From the NCBI GenBank assembly GCA_041750975.1, contig JBGSYN010000041.1, positions 1 through 32,607 of the forward strand: DNA of 32,607 nt, read 5' to 3'. The position numbers were made by a program, and so were the translations under genes. The stretch's first letter is position 1. Each line of letters starts with the position of its first letter. This DNA is from JBGSYN01 sp041750975. GTDB lineage: Bacteria; Pseudomonadota; Alphaproteobacteria; Geminicoccales; Geminicoccaceae. Below, piece by piece: positions 1 through 8,742 of this stretch. The notes beneath the pieces were generated by a model. It was not told where the DNA came from. It saw nothing but the letters and a program-made list of their open reading frames with translations, and did no database searches.

Positions 1-2
1 TC

Positions 3-1232
3 GGTCGACCCATCGCAGGCGAGCAGCCTCAGGCGGCGCGCGGTCTCTTCCAGTACCCGGATTTCGTCCTCCTTTTGATGACGCGGTCCGGCATGATGTT
101 CGGTCTGAACTTTCTCAATGTTGCCGTCGGCTGGCACATCTACCAGATTTCCGGCAGCGTGCTGAATTTGGGTCTGATCGGGCTCGCCCAGTTTCTGCCC
201 GTGCTGTTGCTGTTCCTGGTCGCCGGGCTCGCCGCGGACCGGATCGATCGCCGGCTGATCGTCGCCGTGTGCAACGTCGTCCATCTGATAGTGAGTATCG
301 GGATCGGGGTCTATCTTTTGACCGGGCCCACCGAGGTCTGGCCGATCTTCCTGATGCTCTCGGTCCATGGGGCGGCGCGCGGCTTCGAGCACCCTGCCCT
401 TCAGGCGATTCTGCCGAACATCGTGCCGCGAGAGCTGTTCGCGAATGCGATCGCGGTGTCGTCCTCGGTCACCAAGATCGGCCAGCTGGGCGGCCCCGCG
501 GTCGGCGGCCTGATGGTGGCGCTGATCGACGAAGCCAGCTACTTCGTGGCGGCAGCCCTGTTCGGCGTGGCGGCGGTGGCGGCACTCATGATCCAGACGA
601 GATTGCGCGTCGCCGGCAGGGAACCCTTCGGGCTCCGAACGATCCTGGGCGGCTTCCACCACATCTGGCGGGAAAAGATCGTGCTCGCCTCGATCTCGAT
701 CGATCTCGTCGCGGTGCTCTTCGGGGGGATCATGGGGCTCCTGCCGGTCTTCGCCGCCGACATCCTGAAGGTCGGCCCCGAATTTCTAGGCATCATGCGC
801 GGCACGCCGGCCCTGGGTGCTTTGGCCGTGGCCCTGGTTCTGGCGAGAGTCCGCCTGCCATGGCATATCGGCAAGACCTTCTTCCTCTCGCTGGCGGTCT
901 TCGGGACTTCGATCCTGGTCTTCAGTTTCTCGACCGTGCTGTGGCTGTCGCTGCTGTCACTCGCCCTCTACGGCGCTGCCGACATGATCAGCGTCTATGT
1001 CCGGCAGACGCTGGTCCAGCTTCGGACGCCCGATGCCCTGCGCGGCAGAGTGAGTGCGGTGAACGCCGTCTCGATCAACGCCTCGAACGAACTCGGCGAT
1101 TTTCGTGCGGGATCCATGGCGGCGGTCATCGGCACCGTGCCCGCGGTCGCGATCGGAGCGGGCATGACCCTCCTGGCGACGGCCTTGTGGTGGCGGTTTT
1201 TTCCCGATCTGCGGCGCCTGGAACGAATTTGA
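3..1232 (+). CDS. MFS transporter, EntS/MFS_3-type exporter (5' partial)
   Basis: Major facilitator superfamily permease of the inner membrane, probably a proton-driven exporter. The reading frame is open to the left window edge, and the segment before the first ATG (position 75) already reads as family sequence (FQYPDF, then the first helix), so the true start lies upstream and 75 is an internal Met. About 409 residues are visible, with roughly ten or more hydrophobic helices. The MFS loop 2-3 signature GLAADRIDRR is present near the end of the second helix, and GLAQFLPVLLL precedes it. The layout (VAVGWHIYQISGS, RGFEHPALQAILPNIVP, RGRVSAVN) matches the EntS/DUF894-like branch of exporters. 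The substrate cannot be read from sequence. It is convergent with the hydrolase operon on the other strand. Family is sure, function generic. Confidence 0.9.
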   Translation, partial: GRPIAGEQPQAARGLFQYPDFVLLLMTRSGMMFGLNFLNVAVGWHIYQISGSVLNLGLIGLAQFLPVLLLFLVAGLAADRIDRRLIVAVCNVVHLIVSIGIGVYLLTGPTEVWPIFLMLSVHGAARGFEHPALQAILPNIVPRELFANAIAVSSSVTKIGQLGGPAVGGLMVALIDEASYFVAAALFGVAAVAALMIQTRLRVAGREPFGLRTILGGFHHIWREKIVLASISIDLVAVLFGGIMGLLPVFAADILKVGPEFLGIMRGTPALGALAVALVLARVRLPWHIGKTFFLSLAVFGTSILVFSFSTVLWLSLLSLALYGAADMISVYVRQTLVQLRTPDALRGRVSAVNAVSINASNELGDFRAGSMAAVIGTVPAVAIGAGMTLLATALWWRFFPDLRRLERI

Positions 1233-1260
1233 CACGGCGTCCCATCGGCCCTTGCTGCCG

Positions 1261-1290
1261 CAAAGAAAAACAGCCGCCCGAAGGCGGCTG
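1261..1290 (-). terminator. Rho-independent terminator for the minus-strand hydrolase operon
   Basis: A perfect 8-bp stem (CAGCCGCC / GGCGGCTG, 1271-1290) closes a four-base loop. Read on the minus strand the loop is TTCG, the very stable UUCG tetraloop, and the stem is followed by TTTTTCTTTG (1270-1261). There is no T-tract on the plus side, so the signal is directional. It lies about 128 bp past the stop of the hydrolase gene ending at 1418 and may also separate that operon from the convergent MFS gene. Confidence 0.85.
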
Positions 1291-1417
1291 TGAGTTGAGG
1301 AGGGAAGAGAGCAGAGAAGATGTGTCCTCTATGCCGCCAACGCCGAACCCCGACTGTGATCGCCGTCACACGACCCGGAAAAAATTCAATAGCCGGGGTT
1401 TTCCGATGACCCTCGCC

Positions 1418-2335
1418 TCAATCGACCGGGCTTGCGGCGATGCGGTCGAGGAAGGCGCCGACGATGGTGAGGGCTTCGGCCGTGGCTTCGGGGCTGAACG
1501 AGAGCGTGCTGAACATGTTGCGATCCTGCTGATCGAAGCCGTGGGTGACGTTCTCGAACCGCCGGACCTCGACGGATGCGTTTGCCTCAAGCTTTTCAGC
1601 GATGCGGACGCAATCCACGGATGGCGCGATGGTGTCCTCGGCCGCGAGCAGGAACAGCACGGGGGCCTTGTGCCGCCAGCCGGCCTCCGCCGCCCGATTG
1701 CCGGACCCGCACCAGGGATAGACCAGGATCAGCCCGACGATGCCCTCGATCCATCGATCGGTCATGCCGGCCGGCATCGCGGCGAGGTTCCAAGGCAGCT
1801 TGTCGGGTGGATCGAACGCCATCAGATCCATGATCGACCAGCCGCCATGGGACATGCCGATCAGGGCGATGCGTCCGGGATCGACGAATGGCATTTGCCC
1901 GGCGTCGCTCAGGGAAACCAGGACGTCGCCGGCGCGCTCGGCGCCGGTCAAAAGCTGCCCGGAGCAGACCAGGCGCCAGACCTCGAAATCGCCGAGCTCA
2001 CGGGGCGTATGGCTGTCGACAACGATCGCGGTCCAGCCCTGCCCGACCAGCATGGCCGACCATCGCGCCATATTGTCTTTCGGACCGTCGCAGCCGGAAT
2101 AGAGGAGTGCCGTGGGGAACGGCCCTTCCCCGGCCGGCTTCGAGATCCGGTAATAGGGGCGCAGCTGTTCGGACAGTGCTTCGGGGTCGAGTTCGGTGAC
2201 GGTCCACCCTCGATATTGGGCGATGGTGTTGGCGCCGATTCCGAGCACCATGACGGCGACGATAGATCCTGCAATCAGAACGCCTCGCCGCCAGCGCGAG
2301 TGATTCCAAACTCGGGTCCCGGTTCGAAGCGCCAA
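1418..2335 (-). CDS. Membrane-anchored alpha/beta hydrolase, dienelactone-hydrolase-like
   Basis: Predicted serine hydrolase of 305 residues. A basic N-terminus is followed by one hydrophobic segment (about residues 19-38), consistent with a signal anchor that places the catalytic domain in the periplasm. The nucleophile elbow is GMSHGG with Ser162. The likely acid is Asp234 (AAEDTIAP) and the base His265 (THGFD), the order and spacing of dienelactone-hydrolase-type enzymes. The start is a TTG four bases after the stop of the upstream gene, so the two are probably translationally coupled; no better start exists before the hydrophobic segment. The physiological ester or lactone is unknown. A UUCG-loop terminator follows. 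Confidence 0.8.
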   Translation of the reverse strand: MALRTGTRVWNHSRWRRGVLIAGSIVAVMVLGIGANTIAQYRGWTVTELDPEALSEQLRPYYRISKPAGEGPFPTALLYSGCDGPKDNMARWSAMLVGQGWTAIVVDSHTPRELGDFEVWRLVCSGQLLTGAERAGDVLVSLSDAGQMPFVDPGRIALIGMSHGGWSIMDLMAFDPPDKLPWNLAAMPAGMTDRWIEGIVGLILVYPWCGSGNRAAEAGWRHKAPVLFLLAAEDTIAPSVDCVRIAEKLEANASVEVRRFENVTHGFDQQDRNMFSTLSFSPEATAEALTIVGAFLDRIAASPVD

Positions 2336-2339
2336 TCGG

Positions 2340-4022
2340 TCAGGCCCCGAATTCGCGCTTGAGGCGTTCGAGGTCCTCCGGCGTCACCTCCGGTTCGGTG
2401 ACGGCGATCCAGGCATCGATATAGTCATCGGGCGCGTATTGGTGGCCGTGGCCCAAGGGGGTGTTCGTCGAGACCACCATGTCGGCGACGAGCTGAAGGG
2501 CCGTCACGACAGGATACCACCGGATCTGCGGCGAGACGTCAGGGCCGCGCGGCGCATCGAGCCAGGCCGGCCGACGCCAGAGGATCGAGGTGCGGAAAAA
2601 GACGATCGGATCGGTGGCGTATTGCAGATAGACAATCCGCATCGGCCCCCAGCGAGCGCCTTCGATGTCGAGCGCGTTGGTCTGGTTGGTAAAGCGGATG
2701 AACGAGCCGTCCTCGAACAGCGGCAGCCAGGGCGGCGACCCGGGCACGCGTTCCTCGGTGGCCGAGCGATGGATCGGGCTCGGGAACGGCGGTCCACTCC
2801 AGAGGGCTCCCTGAAACGGATCGCCCAGCACCTCGTGCAGCCGGACCGACTGCTCGGAGCTCAAGGCACCGAGGCTCAGACCCTGCAAATAGAGCTTGGG
2901 TCGGGTATTCCCCGGCAGTGTCGTCCAGTGATCGTAGACCGTACGCAGCAGCGCCCGCGCGGAATTGGCGCCATAGCCCGGCTCGAACAGGAGCGAATAA
3001 GGGCTTTGCAGGTAGGAATATTGCATGGCGACCGTCGCGACGTCGCCCCGGTGCAGATATTCGAGCGTGGCGATGGCGGCCTCTTCCATGAAGCCCGTTC
3101 CGGTGGGGACCGCGACCACCAGGATCGACCGGTCGAAGCCGCCGACGCGGATCAGCTCCCGCAGAGCGAGCGTTGCGCGCTCCTCGGATGTCTCCGCGGC
3201 ATTGAGGCCGACATAGACCCTGAGGGGCTGGAGCACCTCGCCTTGCCAGAAACCCTGCAGCGCCTCGACGGCCGGTGTCGCGTCGACGAACCGGCGCCCT
3301 GCATTGCCGAGTTCGTCCCATTGCACGAGCGAGGCCGCACTGCCGCTTTTCAGCGGATCGTCCGGCGGTGCCGTGCCCTGCTCGATCAAGGCGTCGAGCG
3401 CTGCATAGGACGAGTCCACGACCCGCATCGCTGAGCGAACGAGAACACCGTCAATGGCCGTACTGAGGAGGAAGAACGCGGCGATAAGCCCGATCGCGAT
3501 GGCAACCCGCTCCGGAATGAACCGGGCGAGTTGGCGCGAGATCAGCTTGAAGAGGAGCATCACGAGCCAGCCGAGCAGCAAGAGGATGCCCGCCGTGATG
3601 CCGGCGATGGCGGCGACTTTCAGCGGATGGCTCGTTTCCAGGGGTGCCAGATCCATCAATCGGCGGATCGAATCCTGCCATACTGCCGCTTGCGACAAGG
3701 CCGCGAGGACCAGGATCAAACCGGTCGCCGCGGCCAGCAGCGATGCCCGATCGCCGGCGCGTCTGGGGAATTGCGGCAGACCAAGCCAGATCAACAAGGC
3801 AATGGCTGCAATCCCGATCGCGTAGCCGAATGCGAACAGAGCCCCGCCGAGAACACCCTGGATCATTGCGCTGCGTGGGATCAGCGACGGCGTCAGCGAG
3901 GCTGCGAAGAAAACGAAGCCGATCAACAGGCCTGGACCCGAAATCAACCGGCGTTCGGCATGGATCTGCGCTCGAGGCCCTGATTCCTCGGCGGCAATAC
4001 CGGCTGCTTGGCCTTGCGTCAC
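2340..4022 (-). CDS. Alpha/beta-hydrolase family membrane protein (Abhydrolase_9 type)
   Basis: A 560-residue integral membrane protein with four or five N-terminal helices (roughly residues 30-220) and a cytoplasmic or periplasmic hydrolase domain behind them. The first helix contains the family hallmark SLTPSLIPR. The C-terminal half carries a serine elbow GLSLG, an Asp in YATDPIVFF and a His in GHGHQYAPDD, as expected for the Abhydrolase_9_N/Abhydrolase_9 pair. The biological substrate of this family is unknown; I infer a lipid or cell-envelope ester. The GTG start at 4022 has AGAGGAA just upstream. It is the first gene of a two-gene operon with the hydrolase ending at 1418 and diverges from the hydrolase starting near 4153. 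Confidence 0.85.
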   Translation of the reverse strand: MTQGQAAGIAAEESGPRAQIHAERRLISGPGLLIGFVFFAASLTPSLIPRSAMIQGVLGGALFAFGYAIGIAAIALLIWLGLPQFPRRAGDRASLLAAATGLILVLAALSQAAVWQDSIRRLMDLAPLETSHPLKVAAIAGITAGILLLLGWLVMLLFKLISRQLARFIPERVAIAIGLIAAFFLLSTAIDGVLVRSAMRVVDSSYAALDALIEQGTAPPDDPLKSGSAASLVQWDELGNAGRRFVDATPAVEALQGFWQGEVLQPLRVYVGLNAAETSEERATLALRELIRVGGFDRSILVVAVPTGTGFMEEAAIATLEYLHRGDVATVAMQYSYLQSPYSLLFEPGYGANSARALLRTVYDHWTTLPGNTRPKLYLQGLSLGALSSEQSVRLHEVLGDPFQGALWSGPPFPSPIHRSATEERVPGSPPWLPLFEDGSFIRFTNQTNALDIEGARWGPMRIVYLQYATDPIVFFRTSILWRRPAWLDAPRGPDVSPQIRWYPVVTALQLVADMVVSTNTPLGHGHQYAPDDYIDAWIAVTEPEVTPEDLERLKREFGA

Positions 4023-4152
4023 GTCGTTCCTCTCGGCATATGGGCGCCTGTTGCTGGCGTGTCCTATACGACCATGGGCCGCCGCGCCAAAGGCCCCGAC
4101 GAAGGTGGTTTGTCTCGGGCAGGGTTACAACCGGAACCGCTTCGAGGCAGCC

Positions 4153-5268
4153 TTGGACATACTGACGGACGTGTTCGGACCGCTCACCGTGACCCAGCGA
4201 GCGGTCATCGGGATCGTCGTGGCGATCCTGATCTTTGCGGTATTGATCGGCATGACCAGGCTCGTCACCTCCTGGGGCCGGGCGCTCTTGATCTGGTTCG
4301 CCCTGCTGCTGGCCCTTGTGAGCGCCGTGCTGCTGGTGCCAATCGATACCGACGATCTCATGGCGAACGCCCGGCCGGCCGCGGACTACCAGGCTGCGGT
4401 GGCGCGGTTCGAGGCCGAACGACAACAAATAACCGAGCCTCTCAATCCGCTCTGCGAACCGCAGCTGCTGACGCATGGAGCAAAGGTCGAGCGTGTGGTC
4501 GTGCTGATGCACGGAGTGTCGAGCTGTCCGCGTGCGTTCGTGGATTTCGCACCGATACTCTACGAGCGCGGCTATAATGTGCTCACGGTTCTGATGCCGC
4601 AGAACGGCTTTGCCGACCGTTCCACTAACGCGCTCGGGAACCTGACCGCCGAACAGCTTCGAGACATGGGCGACACATCGGTGGATATCGCGGCGGGCCT
4701 CGGCGAGGAGGTCGTGGTGCTCGGAATTTCCGCCGGCGGCACGGTTGCAGCCTGGGCCGCGCAGAACCGGCCGGAAGTCGACCGCGCTGTCCTCGTAGCG
4801 CCCTTCTTCGGCCTCGCCGGTTTCGGTCCAACCATGAACCTTGCATTCACCCGCGTCATGCTCGTCCTCCCCAGCATCTCGATCTGGAAGGATCCCATCC
4901 TCCGCGATCGCTACGCGGGCATGCCGCACGCCTATCAGCGGCAATCGACCCGGGCGACGGGCGAGATCATGCGGCTGGGGCTCGCGACCTACCGTCAGGC
5001 GAGCGAATATTTGCCGGCAGCGGCCGGGATCGCGGTCGTCACCAATGAAGCGGACACCGCAGTTTCGAATTCCGTCACCCATCTCATGGTCGAAAGGTGG
5101 GTCGAGAGCGGTGCAGCGGTCTCGACCTTCGAGTTCGTCGCCGACCATGAACTCGGCCACGAACTGATCGATCCGCTCGAGCCGGGGGCGGACCCCAAGC
5201 TCACCTACCCCGTCATCCTGCAGATGATCGAGGATCCGCGCGCACTCGAAGCGATCCCCCGGGGGTAA
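4153..5268 (+). CDS. Membrane-anchored alpha/beta hydrolase
   Basis: Serine hydrolase of about 371 residues with two predicted N-terminal helices (about 17-34 and 43-62) and a hydrolase domain after them. LMHGVSS gives the oxyanion region, GISAGG (Ser193) the nucleophile, NEADTAVS the likely acid and DHELGH the His. The frame is open from an ATG at 4051, but that would put the start 29 bp from the divergent gene's start. The TTG at 4153 has GAGG five bases upstream and leads directly into the membrane segments, so I prefer it. It is not closely similar by eye to its two divergent hydrolase neighbours beyond the fold. Substrate unknown. Confidence 0.75.
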   Translation: MDILTDVFGPLTVTQRAVIGIVVAILIFAVLIGMTRLVTSWGRALLIWFALLLALVSAVLLVPIDTDDLMANARPAADYQAAVARFEAERQQITEPLNPLCEPQLLTHGAKVERVVVLMHGVSSCPRAFVDFAPILYERGYNVLTVLMPQNGFADRSTNALGNLTAEQLRDMGDTSVDIAAGLGEEVVVLGISAGGTVAAWAAQNRPEVDRAVLVAPFFGLAGFGPTMNLAFTRVMLVLPSISIWKDPILRDRYAGMPHAYQRQSTRATGEIMRLGLATYRQASEYLPAAAGIAVVTNEADTAVSNSVTHLMVERWVESGAAVSTFEFVADHELGHELIDPLEPGADPKLTYPVILQMIEDPRALEAIPRG

Positions 5269-5306
5269 TCCCTAGGTTTGCTTCCAGCACCCATTGCATC
5301 GACCTT

Positions 5307-5337
5307 GGTACCATCCATATACCATCCATACGGATGG
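5307..5337 (+). promoter_or_regulatory. Repeat and palindrome upstream of the RHH gene, probable autoregulatory operator
   Basis: Two perfect head-to-tail copies of an 11-bp unit, TACCATCCATA, occupy 5309-5319 and 5320-5330. The second overlaps an inverted repeat, CCATCC-ATAC-GGATGG (5322-5337), whose right arm contains part of the GGAG ribosome binding site (5336-5339) for the gene starting at 5346. Ribbon-helix-helix proteins usually bind tandem short sites in their own promoters, so autoregulation by occluding promoter or RBS is a direct inference. No binding data are available here. Confidence 0.6.
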
Positions 5338-5345
5338 AGAAAACG

Positions 5346-5756
5346 ATGGCCGGAACCGCTCAACTCAAGCCCGCCGATACCGAAAAAATCACGATCAACC
5401 TCGGCCATGTCGATCTTGGCAGGATCGACCTCCTGGTTCGGGAGGGATTCTACTCCAATCGGACCGATTTCATCCGGACGGCGATCCGCAATCAGCTCAT
5501 TGCGCAGGGTGAGGCCGTCTCCAGGTCGATCGAACGCCATACGCTCGAGCTAGGCCTGCGCGACGTCTCGCGGGAAGAGCTGGAAACCGCCCGAGAGGCT
5601 GGTGAGAGGCTTCACATCAAGGTTGTCGGCCTGGCGCGGATCGCGGCCGATGTCACCCCCGAACTCGCCGCGGCGACGATCGGCTCGATCATCGTCCTAG
5701 GCTCGCTCCAGGCATCGAACGACGTTCGGGCCGTTCTCAAGGATCGTATTCAGTAG
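5346..5756 (+). CDS. CopG-family ribbon-helix-helix transcriptional regulator
   Basis: A 136-residue DNA-binding protein. The ribbon-helix-helix fold is near the N-terminus: the strand KITINLG (about residues 12-18), then helix DLGRIDLLVREG, then the turn and second helix SNRTDFIRTAIRNQL. The C-terminal half is longer than in minimal CopG proteins and ends in a predicted helical or ligand/oligomerisation segment. The ATG at 5346 has GGAG six bases upstream; an ATG at 5334 lies inside the palindrome and has no RBS. The gene sits 41 bp ahead of the PHA-depolymerase-type gene on the same strand. This pairing is, as I recall, recurrent in alphaproteobacteria, so it probably controls that gene and itself. 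Confidence 0.85.
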   Translation: MAGTAQLKPADTEKITINLGHVDLGRIDLLVREGFYSNRTDFIRTAIRNQLIAQGEAVSRSIERHTLELGLRDVSREELETAREAGERLHIKVVGLARIAADVTPELAAATIGSIIVLGSLQASNDVRAVLKDRIQ

Positions 5757-5797
5757 GGCGCACACGCCTTAACCCCCAAACAAGGACCAAAACAGCC

Positions 5798-6943
5798 ATG
5801 AACACCGATTTTGCGGCGGCCATGCGCCGTGCGCTCAAGCAGACGCGCGCCGGAAATCCCCTAGATGCCACCCGAAACCTCCAGGCAGCGCTTGGCAAGG
5901 TTTCGGGCGACGAGCGCGCTCGACGCGCAACGCCTGCCACAACCGCTGAGAGCCGCCACGGAACAGGCTCCGACCGGACACCGCGAAGGTCGCTCCGCGA
6001 CGTGGTCGACAGCCTCAGCAGCAACCGAAGCCGCATCAAGGCGTTCGAGCGCTCGGGCATGCGCGGCGCCTCGGCCCCACCCCCTGTGCCCAAAGGTGCC
6101 CGCTATGAGACCCGCGCCTATTCATGTCCCGCCGGAGCCCGAGACTATCGGCTCTACGTTCCCGCAGCACGGCCCGATGGCCCGCAGGGGCTGGTCTTGA
6201 TGCTGCACGGTTGCACCCAGAATCCGGACGATTTCGCCCGCGGCACCGCGATGAATGCGCAGGCGGAACGGCACGGTTTGATCTTGGCCTACCCCGCCCA
6301 GACCCAAGCGGAAAATCCTTCGGCCTGCTGGAACTGGTTCCGCCCGGGCGATCAGCGCCGTGGTGCGGGCGAGCCCGCAATCCTTGCCGGGCTCGCCGGC
6401 GACCTCGTCTCGGAATTCCGTGTGAAACACTCTCATGTCTTCGTCGCCGGACTCTCGGCCGGCGGCGCCATGGCCGCCGTCATGGGCGAAACCTATCCCG
6501 AGCTTTTCGCGGCTGTGGGGGTTCATTCCGGCCTGCCTTATGGCTCGGCGTCCGACGTGGTTTCGGCATTCGCCGTGATGCGTGGCGAGGCAAACGGCGC
6601 GGGACATGCAGATCGCAGGAGAGGCAAGTCACGCATGAACCGCACGATCGTTTTCCAAGGCACCGCCGACGCGACGGTTAACTCCTCGAATGCCGCCCGC
6701 ATTATTGAGGGGACATCGGCCATGGGTGGCAGCGAATTGCGGCGCGAGGGGCGCGTGCCGGGCGGCCGCGGTTACATGCGGACGGTAACGCTGGCGCCGG
6801 ACGGCAAACCGCTGACCGAACTCTGGATGGTCGAGGGCGCGGGCCATGCCTGGTCGGGCGGGTCGGCATCGGGGTCGTTCACCGATCCGACGGGACCTGA
6901 CGCCTCGGCGGAAATGGTCCGCTTCTTTCTCGATGCGGGCTGA
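5798..6943 (+). CDS. PHB/PHA depolymerase-type esterase (LpqC-like)
   Basis: Esterase of 381 residues in the 'extracellular catalytic domain type 1' short-chain PHA depolymerase group, which hydrolyses poly(3-hydroxybutyrate) or feruloyl/acetyl esters. The triad is Ser220 (GLSAGG), Asp291 (GTADATVN) and His350 (GAGHAWSGG). LHGCTQNPDDFA (from about residue 137) supplies the oxyanion hole and is diagnostic for the group, as is the Trp-containing CWNWF. The first 95 residues are charged and low-complexity, with no convincing signal peptide, which suggests a cytoplasmic enzyme acting on granules or oligomers, despite the family name. AAGGA precedes the ATG by about 10 bases. It is probably co-transcribed with the RHH gene. 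It converges on the next gene with only 7 bp between stops and no terminator. Confidence 0.85.
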   Translation: MNTDFAAAMRRALKQTRAGNPLDATRNLQAALGKVSGDERARRATPATTAESRHGTGSDRTPRRSLRDVVDSLSSNRSRIKAFERSGMRGASAPPPVPKGARYETRAYSCPAGARDYRLYVPAARPDGPQGLVLMLHGCTQNPDDFARGTAMNAQAERHGLILAYPAQTQAENPSACWNWFRPGDQRRGAGEPAILAGLAGDLVSEFRVKHSHVFVAGLSAGGAMAAVMGETYPELFAAVGVHSGLPYGSASDVVSAFAVMRGEANGAGHADRRRGKSRMNRTIVFQGTADATVNSSNAARIIEGTSAMGGSELRREGRVPGGRGYMRTVTLAPDGKPLTELWMVEGAGHAWSGGSASGSFTDPTGPDASAEMVRFFLDAG

Positions 6944-6950
6944 AGTGGAA

Positions 6951-7769
6951 TCAGCCTGGAGCGGCGAGGAGCGATTTTAGGTGGGCGACGTCTTCGCGCA
7001 GATAGGGCAGCACGTCGTCGCCCATGCGCTGGCCATTCCCTGACGGGTCCGTGTATTCGGCCGGCAGGCAATAAGCGCCCGAAAAGCCGATAGCCCGCAG
7101 ACAGGCGACGAGTTCCCGCCATGAATAGCCGGCGTGCCGGTGGGTGGTCCAATGGACCTTGTACACGGCCTCATCCTCAGGCCCGTTGACGCGGCGGTGG
7201 AAAGCGCTCTTGAAATTGACGAGCCCGCGCAGGCGATCCTTGACGATATCGACGGCCATTGCGGTCGGCTCGCCATCGACCGCGCAATGCGCCATATCGA
7301 GCACGGCGGAGACATGTTTCGGATCGTAATGCTCGATCAGGTGCAGCATGCCGACCGCACTGCCGACAAAATTGCCGTAATGATTCTGCACCCCGACCGC
7401 GACGTGGAACCTGTCGAGGAACGGCAAAACCTCATCGAACTCGCGACGATAGCGGTCGATCGAGGCCTGATAGCCGATCGCCATGTCGATCGACGCGCAG
7501 ATCCGGATGATGCCGACGCCCGCATCGCCACATGCCGCAATCGTCGCCTCGTCGACCGAACCTGCAACACTCCGGATCTGCAGACCGCGCCCGGCCAATG
7601 TCCTGGCGGCACTGGGAAGATCCCGGCCGACATTCTCCGGCACCACCTGATAACCCGGCCGAACCGCAAGTTCGACCCCGTCGACGCCGAGTTCCACAAG
7701 CTTGTCGGCCAGCGCCGGCAGCGGTTCCATCCAGGGTTTGGTGAAGACGGTAATCAGGGTTTCGGTCAT
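6951..7769 (-). CDS. Sugar phosphate isomerase/epimerase (TIM barrel)
   Basis: A 272-residue member of the xylose-isomerase-like / AP-endonuclease-2 TIM-barrel superfamily, which isomerises or epimerises sugars and inositol derivatives using a divalent metal. Barrel strands can be followed: GVDGVELAVRPG, LQIRSVAGSVD, IIRICASIDM, HVAVGVQNHYG, SAVLDMAHCAVDGE, GLVNFKSAFHR and AYCLPAEYTDP. Candidate metal ligands are Asp and His in LDMAH and Glu in PAEYTD. The position often occupied by Glu (xxxENH) is Gln here (GVQNH), which may alter metal binding. It is the last gene of the leftward sugar-transport operon, 73 bp after a permease, so it probably acts on the imported compound or a metabolite of it. 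The precise reaction cannot be called. Confidence 0.8.
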   Translation of the reverse strand: MTETLITVFTKPWMEPLPALADKLVELGVDGVELAVRPGYQVVPENVGRDLPSAARTLAGRGLQIRSVAGSVDEATIAACGDAGVGIIRICASIDMAIGYQASIDRYRREFDEVLPFLDRFHVAVGVQNHYGNFVGSAVGMLHLIEHYDPKHVSAVLDMAHCAVDGEPTAMAVDIVKDRLRGLVNFKSAFHRRVNGPEDEAVYKVHWTTHRHAGYSWRELVACLRAIGFSGAYCLPAEYTDPSGNGQRMGDDVLPYLREDVAHLKSLLAAPG

Positions 7770-7842
7770 GATTGTCGGCCTTTAGGAGCTAGGGGCCCAT
7801 GGTGTCTCGGCGGATGCATCTGTGGCTGCTTCCGGAAATGGC

Positions 7843-8715
7843 TCAGTTCTTGAGCCCCGAAGTGGCGATGCCCTCGATGATACGCCGCTGGAAGACGAAG
7901 AAGACGATGAAGAGCGGCACCAGCGAGAGCAGCGACATGGCGAGCATGGGTCCCCAGGCAGAAGCGCCGGTCGACGCCATGAACAGCCGCAGCCCTTGCG
8001 GCACCGTATAGTTGTCCATCGAGGTCAGGTAAACGAGAGGTGTCAGAAAATCCTCATAGGTCCAGATGAACGAAAATACCGCTGTCGTCACAAGCGCTGG
8101 CGTCAATAACGGCATTATCACCAGCCAATAGATACGTGCCGGCCCTGCGCCATCGATTGCCGCAGCCTCGTCCAGTTCCTTCGGAATTCCCCGGATGAAC
8201 TGAACCATGAGGAAAATGAAAAAAGCGTCGACCGCGAGGAATTTGGGCACGACGATGGGCAATATTGTGTTCACCCATCCAATATTGTGGAACAGGATAT
8301 ATTGCGGGATCAAGGTTGCGTGCAGCGGCAGCATGATGGTCGCCATCATCATCGCGAACAGCACCCGCTTGAAGGCAAACCTCAGCCGGGCGAATGCATA
8401 GGCCACCATGCTGCAGGCCAACACATTGCCGATGACGGCGAGGGTCGAGATCACGAACGAATTGATGAAAAACGTGCTGAACGGCAAGGCGGCGCCGAAC
8501 CAGCCCTCCACATAGTTCTGCAGCCGAATTTCCTTGGGCCAGAGGCCGGTATCCGAGAAGATCATGTTGGAAGGTTTGATCGAGCTACTCGCCAACCAGT
8601 GCAACGGGTAGATCATGATGAAGGCAAAAAGCACCAGCAGCAGGTGCGTCAGCACCCGGCTTGAAAAGAGAAAAGACAGACGGGAAGTCGTGGCGGAGCT
8701 TCCGGGAGAAGTCAT
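7843..8715 (-). CDS. Carbohydrate ABC transporter permease, MalG/UgpE-type
   Basis: Inner-membrane permease of 290 residues with about six helices. The cytoplasmic EAA loop, which docks the ATPase, reads EAAAIDGAGPARIYWLVIMP with the conserved Gly (near residue 190). The C-terminus GLRLF...QRRIIEGIATSGLKN (RR..G..SGA.K type) is typical of the MalG/UgpE branch of CUT1 importers. It follows the partner permease by 27 bp and the binding protein further upstream. It would form a heterodimeric channel for an oligosaccharide, polyol or sugar-acid substrate. Family is very secure; the substrate is inferred only from neighbours. Confidence 0.95.
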   Translation of the reverse strand: MTSPGSSATTSRLSFLFSSRVLTHLLLVLFAFIMIYPLHWLASSSIKPSNMIFSDTGLWPKEIRLQNYVEGWFGAALPFSTFFINSFVISTLAVIGNVLACSMVAYAFARLRFAFKRVLFAMMMATIMLPLHATLIPQYILFHNIGWVNTILPIVVPKFLAVDAFFIFLMVQFIRGIPKELDEAAAIDGAGPARIYWLVIMPLLTPALVTTAVFSFIWTYEDFLTPLVYLTSMDNYTVPQGLRLFMASTGASAWGPMLAMSLLSLVPLFIVFFVFQRRIIEGIATSGLKN

Positions 8716-8742
8716 CGGGATGCCATCGCTTGACGGGCCATT

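Noticed and set aside
269..2362. A 697-codon plus-strand open frame
   Set aside because: It overlaps the MFS gene out of frame and runs antisense to the hydrolase. The residue mix is Arg/Pro/Gly-rich as expected for shadow frames in high-GC DNA, and no family motif is present.
3451..5160. A 569-codon minus-strand open frame
   Set aside because: Antisense to the hydrolase at 4153 and overlapping the upstream end of the hydrolase at 4022. It has an Arg/Asp/Gly/His-rich non-protein-like composition and no domain signature.
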